Of a stretch of 30,549 nt of DNA, positions 7,680 through 16,663 are shown one piece after another. Source of the DNA: Chlorobiota bacterium (lineage in GTDB: Bacteria; Bacteroidota; Bacteroidia; Bacteroidales; JAADJA01); contig JAUVIX010000002.1 of assembly GCA_030592565.1 (NCBI GenBank), positions 1 to 30,549 on the forward strand. The letters are read 5' to 3'. The notes below the pieces were generated by a model. It saw only the letters and a program-made list of their open reading frames with translations, made no database searches and had not been told where the DNA came from. A program made the translations under genes and the position numbers. Position 1 is the first letter of the stretch, and every line of letters begins with the position of its first letter.

Positions 7680-9197
7680 ATGTATAACTTAAAGAATCTG
7701 TCAATGTATTATCCTAAGATATTTATAAAACGAAAATCTGTTTTTTGTTATTTTATTTTGTCCTTGTTTCTGATCTCCTGTCAATCCAAAGTTGAGCCTC
7801 CATTACCTTATGGTGCGGTTCCATCAGAAAGACAGTTGAAATGGCACGAAATGGAGTTTTACGGCTTTCTTCACTTTACTGTTAACACATTTACTGATAA
7901 GGAGTGGGGATATGGGGATGAAGATCCGGCAATCTTTAATCCTGTTGATTTTGATGCCGATCAGATTGTTAGTAGTGCCAGGGATGCCGGAATGAAAGGG
8001 CTCATTTTAACCTGTAAGCATCACGATGGCTTTTGCCTCTGGCCATCAAAATATACAGAACATTCTGTGAAGAACAGCCCCTGGAAAGATGGTAAAGGCG
8101 ATGTAGTTCGTGAAATATCAGATGCCTGTGAAAAGTACGGGTTAAAATTCGGGGTTTATCTCTCACCCTGGGACAGAAATCATAAAGATTATGGAACGCC
8201 TGAATATATTGAGTATTACAGGAATCAGATGAAAGAACTTCTGACTGAATATGGACCTGTCTATGAGGTGTGGTTCGATGGTGCCAATGGTGGCACAGGA
8301 TTCTATGGCGGGGCAAGAGAAGAAAGGAAGATTGACCGTTCGACATACTATGACTGGGACAGTACGTGGAAAATTATCAGGGAATTGCAACCTGATGCCT
8401 GCTTGTTTAGCGATGTGGGGCCTGATGTCCGCTGGATTGGAAATGAAAGGGGAATAGCTAACGATACCTGCTGGGCTACCCTGACACCTGAAGGAAGAGA
8501 CGGGAAAAAGCCTGGCCCCGGGATATCAAATTACCGGCAGAATACAATAGGAACCAGAAATGGGAAATACTGGATACCAGGAGAATGCGATGTTTCAATA
8601 CGACCGGGTTGGTTTTATCATCAGTCACAGGATTCAATGGTGCGGAGTCCGGAGAACCTGGTCGATCTCTATTTTAAATCAATTGGCAGAGGTGCAAACT
8701 TCCTTCTTAACCTTCCTCCGGATAAGAGGGGGCTGCTTCATGAAAATGATGTAAAATCACTACAGGGATTCAAGAAAATCATTGACAGGATTTTTGCCGA
8801 CGACCTTGCTGTTGGTGCCACAGTTTCGGCTTCAAATAATAGAGGAGAGAGCATTGAGTACGATCCATCAAATGTTATTGACAGTAACAGAAACACCTTC
8901 TGGTCTTGTGATGATTCGGTAACCAAATCCCACATAATTCTTGAATTTGATAACCCCGTTACTTTTAATGTTGTCAGCTTGCGTGAGTATCTTCCCCCGG
9001 GGCAACGAATTTATGGTTGGGCTTTGGATAGTTGGAAAAATGGAGAATGGAATACATTTGCACAAGGTGCATCAATCGGAAACAGGCGTCTCTGGAGAGG
9101 TGATATACAGATTACCAATAAGGTAAGATTTTGTATTACTAATGCTCCTGTTTGTCCAGTTGTGAGTGAGTTTGGGCTGTATCTGTATGAGGAATAA
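7680..9197 (+). CDS. GH29 alpha-L-fucosidase, lipoprotein, with C-terminal discoidin-like (CBM32-type) domain
   Basis: The 505-residue protein has a lipoprotein signal ending LFLISC (C34), so it is expected to be anchored in the outer membrane or periplasm. The GH29 barrel is clear from WHEMEFYGFLHF, TCKHHDGFCLWPS, FGVYLSPWDRN and EVWFDGANGG. D200 of WFDG is the nucleophile by family analogy; the acid/base is probably E256 (WIGNE) or, less likely, E302 (PGECD), and I cannot decide which. Overall it looks like the GH29-B type. Residues about 375-505 resemble an F5/8 type C carbohydrate-binding domain (SNVIDSNRNTFW, then VRFCITNAPVCPVVSEFGLY). ATG 7704 is an alternative start giving a shorter signal. 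It leads a locus with a sulfatase and a GH3. Confidence 0.93.
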   Translation: MYNLKNLSMYYPKIFIKRKSVFCYFILSLFLISCQSKVEPPLPYGAVPSERQLKWHEMEFYGFLHFTVNTFTDKEWGYGDEDPAIFNPVDFDADQIVSSARDAGMKGLILTCKHHDGFCLWPSKYTEHSVKNSPWKDGKGDVVREISDACEKYGLKFGVYLSPWDRNHKDYGTPEYIEYYRNQMKELLTEYGPVYEVWFDGANGGTGFYGGAREERKIDRSTYYDWDSTWKIIRELQPDACLFSDVGPDVRWIGNERGIANDTCWATLTPEGRDGKKPGPGISNYRQNTIGTRNGKYWIPGECDVSIRPGWFYHQSQDSMVRSPENLVDLYFKSIGRGANFLLNLPPDKRGLLHENDVKSLQGFKKIIDRIFADDLAVGATVSASNNRGESIEYDPSNVIDSNRNTFWSCDDSVTKSHIILEFDNPVTFNVVSLREYLPPGQRIYGWALDSWKNGEWNTFAQGASIGNRRLWRGDIQITNKVRFCITNAPVCPVVSEFGLYLYEE

Positions 9198-9217
9198 TGG
9201 GTACGGAAATAATATCT

Positions 9218-9372
9218 GATTGGATAGAATAATGTCACCCCTTCGGAGTTTTGGAAATGGTGCTATTGTTGTTATAATCATTCCACTCCTTCGGAGTTTT
9301 ATGAGAATATCTATTTTTGTAAAACTTGGTATTAGAAAAATAGCAAATCCCGAGGGGATGAAATGATTATAG
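9218..9372 (+). repeat. Left 155-bp REP-like cloverleaf repeat flanking the transposase
   Basis: It is nearly identical to 9870-10025. An outer stem TATAATCATT (9273-9282) / AATGATTATA (9362-9371) encloses three hairpins: ACTCC-TTC-GGAGT (9285-9297), CTATTTTT/AAAAATAG (9311-9318 with 9336-9343) and ATCCC-GAG-GGGAT (9347-9359). It begins with GATTGGATAGAATAATG, a degenerate copy of the last transposase codons and stop. Confidence 0.9.
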
Positions 9373-9422
9373 ATAATAATTCAAAATGAACCATTTAGTA
9401 TTAACAATAAAAACAAATTGCT

Positions 9423-9884
9423 ATGGCTGGAACATTTTCACAAATTTACATTCAAATTGTTTTTGCAGTTAACGGGAGAAAAAATCTTTTGCAAAAACCC
9501 TGGCGAGATGAAGTTTTCAAATACATCACAGGTATTATCAAAAATAAAAATCAGAAATCAATAATCGTTAATGGGGTTTCTGACCATATACATGTATTTG
9601 TAGGGTTGCGGCCTTCAATGGCGATTGCTGATTTAGTGCGTGATATAAAAAACAACTCCAGCAACTTTATTAATGATAGGAATTTTATCGGATATCAATT
9701 TTCTTGGCAAGAAGGATATGGTGCATTCTCCTACTCACACTCACATATTGAGAGAGTTTATAATTATATAAAGAATCAGGAGGAGCATCATAGGAAAAGA
9801 ACTTTTAAAGAAGAGTATATAAAATTTTTAAATGAATATGAAATTGAACATGAAGAAAAATATCTTTTTGATTGGATAAAATGA
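9423..9884 (+). CDS. IS200-like / REP-associated tyrosine transposase (Y1_Tnp, RAYT)
   Basis: This 153-residue protein has the single-domain HUH endonuclease layout: N-terminal strand SQIYIQIVFAVNGRKNLL, the HUH motif DHIHVFVG (H55, H57) and the catalytic helix VYNYIKNQEEHHRKRTF with Y115 the likely nucleophile. It ends with the typical FLNEYEIEHEEKYLF. Such enzymes cut single-stranded DNA at folded hairpins. It is flanked by two structured repeats and has no TnpB partner, which fits domesticated RAYTs that spread REP sequences more than classical IS200. The 3' end (FDWIK, stop) lies inside the right repeat. It interrupts the fucosidase-sulfatase locus. Confidence 0.93.
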   Translation: MAGTFSQIYIQIVFAVNGRKNLLQKPWRDEVFKYITGIIKNKNQKSIIVNGVSDHIHVFVGLRPSMAIADLVRDIKNNSSNFINDRNFIGYQFSWQEGYGAFSYSHSHIERVYNYIKNQEEHHRKRTFKEEYIKFLNEYEIEHEEKYLFDWIK

Positions 9885-10025
9885 TGCCACCCCTTCGGGG
9901 TTTTGGAAATGGTGCTATTGTTTGTTATAATCATTCCACTCCTTCGGAGTTTTACGGGAATGTTTATTTTTGTAAAACTTGGTATTAGAAAAATAGCAAA
10001 TCCCGAGGGGATGAAATGATTATAG
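9870..10025 (+). repeat. Right 156-bp REP-like cloverleaf repeat, overlapping the transposase 3' end
   Basis: This is the partner of 9218-9372, with one extra base and few substitutions. The outer stem is TATAATCATT (9926-9935) / AATGATTATA (10015-10024); the first inner hairpin is ACTCC-TTC-GGAGT at 9938-9950, and a second CCCC-TTC-GGGG hairpin lies just inside the left end near 9890-9902. The first 15 bases encode the last four transposase codons and the stop. A further short CCCTGAAGGGG hairpin follows near 10050, before the sulfatase. Confidence 0.9.
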
Positions 10026-10083
10026 GCTGGGATTAACAGGGAAAGCAAACCCTGAAGGGGTAATATTATAAAAAATTGAATAT

Positions 10084-11478
10084 ATGAAAAACAATTCAAT
10101 TACAATCCTAATTCTAATTATCCTGATTGCTGGGTTTTCGGTGACTGGTTGTAAAAAAGAACGTAAACCAAATATAATCCTCTTTTTTTCGGATGATGCC
10201 GGTTATGCCGATTTCGGCTTTCATGGAAATTCAAAATACCGTACCCCTAATCTGGATAAACTGGCAAGCGAAGGTGTAATGTTTACAAATGGATATGTTA
10301 CTGCTTCTGTTTGTAGTCCTTCCCGCGCAGGACTTATGACGGGGAGGTATCCACAGCGATTTGGACAATATACAAACCTTCCGGGCAAACCCGATCCAAA
10401 TGTTCCTGATTCGGTCAGAGGCTTGCCGCTGACGGAATTAACAATTGCCGATCTAATGAAACAAAACGGATACGCAACAGGAATAATAGGGAAGTGGCAT
10501 TTGGGTTCAGAGCCTCATTTTTTGCCACATAACAGAGGTTTTGATGAGTTTTTCGGAATTCCCGGTGGTGGGAGCCAATATTTTTATCCCAAATCATTGA
10601 AATCTCTGGCATGCAATTATAAGGATATCACAAAAGATTCCCTTCCTTATCTGACTGATGCTTTTGGCAATGAGGCGGTCGGTTTTATTGAGCGTCACAA
10701 AGATGAGCCTTTTTTTCTCTATTTGTCCTTTAATGCACCACACACTCCCTTGCAGGCTCCTGATAGCCTGATAAATGTGTTTGATGCTGACTTCAGAACA
10801 GGTGTAAGAAAGAAAAATGCTGCTATGACAACATCGCTGGATGAAAATATTGGGAAAGTATTGCGTAAGCTTGACGAACTTGGGTTAACCGATAACACAT
10901 TAATTGTATTTGCCAATGATAACGGGGGAGCAATGCCTTACAATGCATCACTTAATGACCCTCTGCGTGGCACAAAGGGAACATTTCTCGAAGGTGGTAT
11001 TCGTGTTCCGTTTTTAATGAAATGGCCAAAGCATATTATGCAGGGTACTGTTTATAATTATCCTGTAAGCACTCTCGATCTTTTACCAACATTTATTGAG
11101 GCTGCTAACGGACGATTACCCCGCGACAGAAATTATTTCGGAGTTAATTTAATTCCTTTTCTGAATGGTGAAAATTCTGAGAGACCCCACGAGGTTCTGT
11201 TTTGGCGTAATGTTTACCGGAAGGCTGTGCGCAAAGGTGATTGGAAACTTGTCATAACTCCTTACGGACAGCGATGGCTGTTTGATCTCAAAAATGATAT
11301 AAGCGAAACGAAGGACCTTTTTCAGCAGTATCCCGAAATTGCAGCTGACCTGCTATCCGAGCTTCATCAATGGGAATCAAAGAATATTGAACCGATCTGG
11401 GTTGTTGATACTATTTGGAGAAAACATTCAAGCCGGAGGTATGATCAAAATATTGTGAATAAGTTTAAAAGAGATTGA
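10084..11478 (+). CDS. S1-family sulfatase (arylsulfatase type), lipoprotein
   Basis: The 464-residue enzyme has a lipobox VTGC (C23). The sulfatase signature CSPSRAGLMTGRYPQRFG gives C77, which is converted to formylglycine by an anaerobic sulfatase-maturating enzyme in such organisms (none is encoded here). SDDAGYADFG supplies metal-binding aspartates D37/D38, and GKWHLG and NDNGGAMPYN are the later conserved blocks. It removes sulfate esters from carbohydrate; the exact position specificity cannot be read. It lies 18 bases before the GH3 gene, so the two are likely co-transcribed, and its association with GH29 suggests a sulfated fucose-bearing glycan. Length is usual for S1 sulfatases. 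Confidence 0.94.
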   Translation: MKNNSITILILIILIAGFSVTGCKKERKPNIILFFSDDAGYADFGFHGNSKYRTPNLDKLASEGVMFTNGYVTASVCSPSRAGLMTGRYPQRFGQYTNLPGKPDPNVPDSVRGLPLTELTIADLMKQNGYATGIIGKWHLGSEPHFLPHNRGFDEFFGIPGGGSQYFYPKSLKSLACNYKDITKDSLPYLTDAFGNEAVGFIERHKDEPFFLYLSFNAPHTPLQAPDSLINVFDADFRTGVRKKNAAMTTSLDENIGKVLRKLDELGLTDNTLIVFANDNGGAMPYNASLNDPLRGTKGTFLEGGIRVPFLMKWPKHIMQGTVYNYPVSTLDLLPTFIEAANGRLPRDRNYFGVNLIPFLNGENSERPHEVLFWRNVYRKAVRKGDWKLVITPYGQRWLFDLKNDISETKDLFQQYPEIAADLLSELHQWESKNIEPIWVVDTIWRKHSSRRYDQNIVNKFKRD

Positions 11479-11496
11479 TTTAAAAATTCTTGAAAT

Positions 11497-13707
11497 ATGA
11501 TAAAAACATACCTTTTACTTAAATCCTTGATGATAAATTTCTGGTTTCTGTTTTTCCTTTTTATAATTATTTGGCTGTTCGCATGTAATCAACAAACTGA
11601 ACAGAAAGATTGGGACTATCCTTTTCAAAATCCGGCTTTATCTGTTGATAAACGCATTGATGATTTAATCGGTAGATTGACACTGGAAGAGAAAGCTTCT
11701 TTGATGCTATATAACAGTCCTGAAATAGAACATCTTGGTATTCCTGCTTATAACTGGTGGAACGAATGTCTGCACGGTGTTGCAAGAGCAGGAGAAGCTA
11801 CCGTTTTTCCACAGGCAATAGGATTGGCTGCCACTTTTGATGATGAACTTATTTTCAGAGTTGCGGATGCCATTTCAGATGAAGCCCGTGCTAAACATCA
11901 CCTTGCTGTAAAAAAGGGAAACAGGTCGCAATATTCAGGCTTGTCATTTTGGACACCTAATATCAATATCTTTCGCGATCCGCGTTGGGGACGTGGGCAG
12001 GAGACCTACGGTGAGGACCCGTATTTAACATCCCTAATCGGTGTAGCTTTTGTGAAAGGACTTCAGGGCAACAATCCCAAATATTTGAAAGCATCGGCCT
12101 GTGCCAAACATTATGTGGTTCATAGCGGACCTGAGATGTTAAGGCACAGATTTAACGCTTTGCCTTCCGAGCGGGATTTCAGAGAGACATATCTTCCGGG
12201 TTTTGAGGCTCTTGTTAAAGCAGGTGTTGAATCTGTGATGTGTGCCTATAACAGAACCTACGACAAGCCTTGTTGTGGAAGCAGTTATCTCCTTGATACT
12301 ATTCTGAAAAAAGAGTGGGGTTTTACAGGCCACATTGTTTCAGATTGTTGGGCGCTTGATGATATATGGGCCAGACATAAGCTGGTTACTGAAAAGGTAC
12401 AGGCTACGGCTATGGCTGCTAAAGCAGGAGTTAATCTAAACTGCGGTTATCTTTACAAATATCTGCCTGCTGCGGTTGACTCAGGATTAATTGATGAAAG
12501 TCTTGTTGAAAAGGACTTAAAACCGCTTTTAAGAACTAGATTCAAGCTCGGTTTGTTCGATCCGGATGAAATAGTCCCGTATTCGAAAATTCTCACAGAT
12601 GTTGTTGATAGTGACAAACACAGAAAACTGGCTCTCGAAACGGCTGCAAAGTCTGTTGTCTTGCTAAAAAACAGAAATAATATACTTCCCATTAATCCCG
12701 ACACCTTAAGTACTATGCTTGTAGTAGGGCCGACTGCCGCAGATATCACAACTCTTCTTGGGAACTATAATGGATTTTCCAAAAAAATGATTACAATCCT
12801 TGAAGGGATAATAGGCAGGGCAGGCATTGGCACAACAGTTGAGTATAACCAGGGTTTTATGTTTCATAATGATACAATAATGACTGGATTCTGGCAGGCA
12901 AGCCGGGCTGACGTCACAGTTGTATGCATCGGTATAAACTCACTTTTTGAAGGTGAACAGGGCGATGCAATGCTTAATCCTGACGGTGGCGACAGGATGA
13001 AAATAGAGCTTCCTGCCAATCAGGTTGAATATGTGAAAAAGATGCGCAAAAGGATTAATGATAAACCCTTGATTGTAGTAGTTACAGGTGGTAGCGCAAT
13101 AGCTCTAGGAGAGGTTGCTGATTTGGCTGATGCCATTCTGTTTGCCTGGTATCCGGGTGAGGAGGGGGGTAATGCAGTTGCTGATATCATCTTCGGAAAT
13201 GTTAGCCCTTCAGGACGGCTGCCTGTGACATTTTACAAATCAACAGACGATCTTCCTCCATTTGAGGATTATAATATGGATGGCCGCACTTACAAATATT
13301 TTAAGGGTGATCCGCTTTATCCTTTCGGGTATGGATTGAGCTATTCCGATTTTTTATATACCGGCCTGACTTTGAATAAAGATAAATACAGCAATGATGA
13401 CACTATTACACTGTCAGTAAGTATAACAAATGAAGGCCGTGCAGATGGCGAAGAGGTAATACAGATTTATGCAAGAAGGGCTGCTCCTGGTAAGGATGAT
13501 CCCATAAAAGTTCTTGTCGGTTTTAAAAGGGTATTTCTGAACAAGGGGGAATCAGGAAAAGTGGAGCTGAAAATTCCGGTTAAAACCTTTGCACGCTGGG
13601 ATATAGAGAAACAGAAATATCTTGCAAGACCCGGGAAATATTTTCTTGGCGCAGGAAAAAGTTCGTTAAATATTATAATTGAAGAGGAAATTGAAATAAA
13701 ATTTTGA
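11497..13707 (+). CDS. GH3 beta-glycosidase (glucosidase/xylosidase type), lipoprotein
   Basis: At 736 residues it has a lipobox ending WLFAC (C30), then a GH3 N-terminal barrel (YNWWNECLHGVARAGEATVF; ASACAKHYVVHSGP with K204-H205), with the nucleophile aspartate in HIVSDCWALDDI (D283). The GH3 C-terminal sandwich follows (VVLLKNRNNILPI; WYPGEEGGNAVADIIFG), and a fibronectin III-like end (YPFGYGLSYSDFLYTG; GEEVIQIYARR). The 'YNWWNECLHG' block is typical of the beta-xylosidase/beta-glucosidase branch that often carries PA14, but no PA14 insert is seen. Substrate cannot be fixed. A weak stem (ACACT 13730-13734 / AGTGT 13744-13748) followed by T residues may end the transcript. Confidence 0.93.
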   Translation: MIKTYLLLKSLMINFWFLFFLFIIIWLFACNQQTEQKDWDYPFQNPALSVDKRIDDLIGRLTLEEKASLMLYNSPEIEHLGIPAYNWWNECLHGVARAGEATVFPQAIGLAATFDDELIFRVADAISDEARAKHHLAVKKGNRSQYSGLSFWTPNINIFRDPRWGRGQETYGEDPYLTSLIGVAFVKGLQGNNPKYLKASACAKHYVVHSGPEMLRHRFNALPSERDFRETYLPGFEALVKAGVESVMCAYNRTYDKPCCGSSYLLDTILKKEWGFTGHIVSDCWALDDIWARHKLVTEKVQATAMAAKAGVNLNCGYLYKYLPAAVDSGLIDESLVEKDLKPLLRTRFKLGLFDPDEIVPYSKILTDVVDSDKHRKLALETAAKSVVLLKNRNNILPINPDTLSTMLVVGPTAADITTLLGNYNGFSKKMITILEGIIGRAGIGTTVEYNQGFMFHNDTIMTGFWQASRADVTVVCIGINSLFEGEQGDAMLNPDGGDRMKIELPANQVEYVKKMRKRINDKPLIVVVTGGSAIALGEVADLADAILFAWYPGEEGGNAVADIIFGNVSPSGRLPVTFYKSTDDLPPFEDYNMDGRTYKYFKGDPLYPFGYGLSYSDFLYTGLTLNKDKYSNDDTITLSVSITNEGRADGEEVIQIYARRAAPGKDDPIKVLVGFKRVFLNKGESGKVELKIPVKTFARWDIEKQKYLARPGKYFLGAGKSSLNIIIEEEIEIKF

Positions 13708-13788
13708 AAATAAAATATTACATTTTCATACACTTACTTTTTGAGTGTTTTTATAGTTTAAAATATTCATCACGAAAAATTTAGAATT

Positions 13789-16512
13789 ATGCTACTAATC
13801 AGATTCAATTTTTTTTCATTATTGTTTTTTATGGTCTTTGCACAGACTCTTAGAGCCCAGTATTATGTCTCTCAAGATGGCTCTGATAATAATCCGGGAA
13901 CTTTTGAGCAGCCGTTCAAAACCATCCAGAAAGCGGCCGATATTATGGTAGCCGGCGAAACTTGCCATATTATGGCCGGGACATACCGTGAGACTGTAAC
14001 TCCCTCAAACAACGGACAATCAGGGAATTCCATTATTTTTCGGAATTATAATGATGACCGCGTTGTGATAGTCGGAAGTGACACGGTTACTGGCTGGGAG
14101 CCATATCAAAACAATATTTACAAAGCACACTTCCCCGATTCGGTGACACAACTTTTTGTTGACAAGAAAAGGGCTTATCCTGCAAGGTATCCTGATCTGC
14201 TTACAGGAGATATTTACAGCACAGCAGACTGGAATCCTGTTAATGCAAGTGCCAATGGCGATGCAACTTTTACGGGTATGAATAAGCCGGATAATTATTG
14301 GGTTGGAGGTTACTGCAAAATCCTGACAGGCCATAAATGGATAGCTCACATTGGTATGATATCATCATCATCAGGTAATACAGTTCATTGCGATGAACGT
14401 TCGTCACCATGGAACGATTACAATCCAGGTGTATATCTTGGAAACGGTTTGGGATATATTTTTAAGCATCTTCACGCCCTTGACCATCAAAATGAGTGGC
14501 ATTGGCAAAATGATACGCTTTATTATTTCCCTGTAAATGGGCAGGGTGTTGATACCTCGCAAGTGGAAGTACGGACAAGGCTATACGGTTTCGATTGCGA
14601 AGGAAAGGAATATATTGAAATTAAAAATATAAATTTTGTATGGTCTTCAGTCAATTTTGGCAGTGCAACAGGCTGTGTTTTGGATGGAGGAAGCGTTTGG
14701 TTTCCTACGCCTTTCTATTTTTATAATAATGGTTGGGGAAGACAAAATGCTCAACCTCCCGAATTTTCTATCAACAATTGGGACGGTATGGGTATTCATG
14801 TATCCGGTACGGGGAACATTGTCAAAAACTGCTATGTGGCTTATAGCTGGGGCGATGGGATAAGTGTAGGTGGTATTGGGAACACAGTTGAAAATTGTCT
14901 TATCGAAAATTGTGACTGGTCTGCAACCGATGCCGGGCCGGTTTGTGCAACCGGTACAGGACACAATATCCTTCATAGTACATTGCACACCTCAGCCCGA
15001 AGTATCCTCGTTCATCGAAAATGCAATAACACAAATATTAAATACAATCACCTTTACGATTGTGGGATTATGTGCGACGACCTCGGATTGACATATTCAT
15101 ATCACACTAATGGTGGAGGTTCCGAAATCGCATATAACTGGGTTCACGACAATCATGCTTCGGGAACGGCAACGGGAATCTATCTTGATAATTATGATAC
15201 AGCTTATATCGTTCATCATAATGTGGTTTGGAATTGTGCGTATGCAATACAAACAAACAAGCCTGCTGTTGACCACGAAATATACAATAACACGGTCTGG
15301 AATTGTGCTAATGCCCAATGGGCCTGGGGGCAATCTGGAACTCAGATTGTTAATCAGAAAGTAATTAATAACCTTTCCAATAAGCAGTGGAATGTGGGGA
15401 CATATTTTGAAACAAATCTTACAACAAGCAACCCAATGTTCATCGATCCCCAAAATGGAGATTTTAGATTACAACAAGGATCTCCGGCAATTGACTACGG
15501 TACTGTCATTCCTGGGATTACGGATGGATATATGGGTACTGCTCCCGATGCAGGAGCCTATGAATATGGTGATGATGACTGGATGCCGGGGAGTGATATT
15601 GAAATTCCCGACCTTAGCGATATTGTAATTATCCCCGAACCGGAGCAACAGGATTTAATTGCATATTATCCTTTCAATGGAAATGCAAACGATGAAAGTG
15701 GTAACGGATACAATGCAAGCGAGATAAATGCAGAACTGACAACTGATATGAATGGAAATCCAAATAGTGCTTATGCTTTCAACGGAACTGATAATTTTAT
15801 TGTTATCCCACATATCGGGGTTAATCTTTTCAATGATTTTTCGATTATTTATTGGTTTCAACCCAATGATCTGGAAACACGTCAATGGCTTTTCGGTAAC
15901 AGGCATAATTTTTCAGGTGGAGAGGCAAACGGGCTTGAAAGTGATATTTTTGAAGGGGAAGTAAGGTTTTTCTGGCCGGCTCAGTTAACAATGACCAAAG
16001 AGATTACAACAAATGAATGGCAGTTCGTTGCCTTTACAAAGTCGAATACAGGTTACAGACTTTATTATAACGGTGAGCTTGTGGATGTGGGAGTGAATAC
16101 AACCGCACCGGCATCGAATGATCCGTGGCGTATCGGAGCACATTTTAATCAGGAAGGATGGGGAGCTTTTCTAAACGGGAAAATGGACGAGATTAGAGTT
16201 TATGGACGAAACCTGTCAGATAGCGAGATTGAGGATCTGTACAACGGAACAACAACAGGCTATGTTCCTGAGAGTATGGATAAAAAGAGAATATTGATAT
16301 ACCCGAATCCCGGTACATCCGTGTTTATGGTTTCGGGAATGGAAAAGGATGTATTTTACATAGAGGTTTACAATGAGTTTGGCGTTAGAGTGTTAAACGA
16401 TTCATCAACATCAAGTATTGATCTTACTTCAGCTAACTCCGGCATTTATTTCGTTAAAGTACTGGATGAGAATAACAAAGTTTTATTACTGGATAAAATT
16501 GTAAAAAAATAG
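13789..16512 (+). CDS. Secreted beta-helix / LamG protein with T9SS type A sorting domain
   Basis: The 907-residue protein has a signal peptide (cut near TLRAQ, residue 24), then YYVSQDGSDNNPGTFEQPFK, a DUF1565-type opening of a right-handed parallel beta-helix that runs to about residue 610 (repeated NTVENCLIENC and YNNTVWNCA coils). Residues about 622-820 form a LamG/concanavalin-like domain (YYPFNGNANDESGNG, then DEIRVYGRNLSDSEIEDLY). The last 78 residues are a T9SS type A domain (ILIYPNPG, GVRVLND, SGIYFVKV), so it is sent across the outer membrane and probably attached. Proteins of this shape include polysaccharide lyases and glycosidases. Its place behind GH29, sulfatase and GH3 suggests glycan cleavage or binding, but no catalytic motif was identified. 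Confidence 0.92.
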   Translation: MLLIRFNFFSLLFFMVFAQTLRAQYYVSQDGSDNNPGTFEQPFKTIQKAADIMVAGETCHIMAGTYRETVTPSNNGQSGNSIIFRNYNDDRVVIVGSDTVTGWEPYQNNIYKAHFPDSVTQLFVDKKRAYPARYPDLLTGDIYSTADWNPVNASANGDATFTGMNKPDNYWVGGYCKILTGHKWIAHIGMISSSSGNTVHCDERSSPWNDYNPGVYLGNGLGYIFKHLHALDHQNEWHWQNDTLYYFPVNGQGVDTSQVEVRTRLYGFDCEGKEYIEIKNINFVWSSVNFGSATGCVLDGGSVWFPTPFYFYNNGWGRQNAQPPEFSINNWDGMGIHVSGTGNIVKNCYVAYSWGDGISVGGIGNTVENCLIENCDWSATDAGPVCATGTGHNILHSTLHTSARSILVHRKCNNTNIKYNHLYDCGIMCDDLGLTYSYHTNGGGSEIAYNWVHDNHASGTATGIYLDNYDTAYIVHHNVVWNCAYAIQTNKPAVDHEIYNNTVWNCANAQWAWGQSGTQIVNQKVINNLSNKQWNVGTYFETNLTTSNPMFIDPQNGDFRLQQGSPAIDYGTVIPGITDGYMGTAPDAGAYEYGDDDWMPGSDIEIPDLSDIVIIPEPEQQDLIAYYPFNGNANDESGNGYNASEINAELTTDMNGNPNSAYAFNGTDNFIVIPHIGVNLFNDFSIIYWFQPNDLETRQWLFGNRHNFSGGEANGLESDIFEGEVRFFWPAQLTMTKEITTNEWQFVAFTKSNTGYRLYYNGELVDVGVNTTAPASNDPWRIGAHFNQEGWGAFLNGKMDEIRVYGRNLSDSEIEDLYNGTTTGYVPESMDKKRILIYPNPGTSVFMVSGMEKDVFYIEVYNEFGVRVLNDSSTSSIDLTSANSGIYFVKVLDENNKVLLLDKIVKK

Positions 16513-16546
16513 ACTTTTCATCTATCTCTGCATAAAGGATAATATA

Positions 16547-16621
16547 ATGAAAAGTATTTCACTTTTTGTAGCATTTGGATTATTACTTTCTTTTTTGCTT
16601 TCCGCTCAGCATCATCCATAA
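16547..16621 (+). pseudogene. Orphan signal-peptide fragment of a lost secreted protein
   Basis: ATG 16547 opens a 24-codon frame ending in TAA at 16619-16621. It consists almost only of a signal peptide: MKSIS, a hydrophobic core FVAFGLLLSFLL, and a cleavage site SAQ followed by HHP. It begins 35 bases after the beta-helix gene, in the same direction, where the next gene of the locus would be expected. The mature part is missing and an unrelated ATPase gene starts 43 bases later. I read it as the 5' stub of a deleted secreted protein; a genuine small secreted peptide is less likely. Confidence 0.55.
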
Positions 16622-16663
16622 TAAATATCTGCCCTTATTTTGTAACAAACAATTATTTTTATT

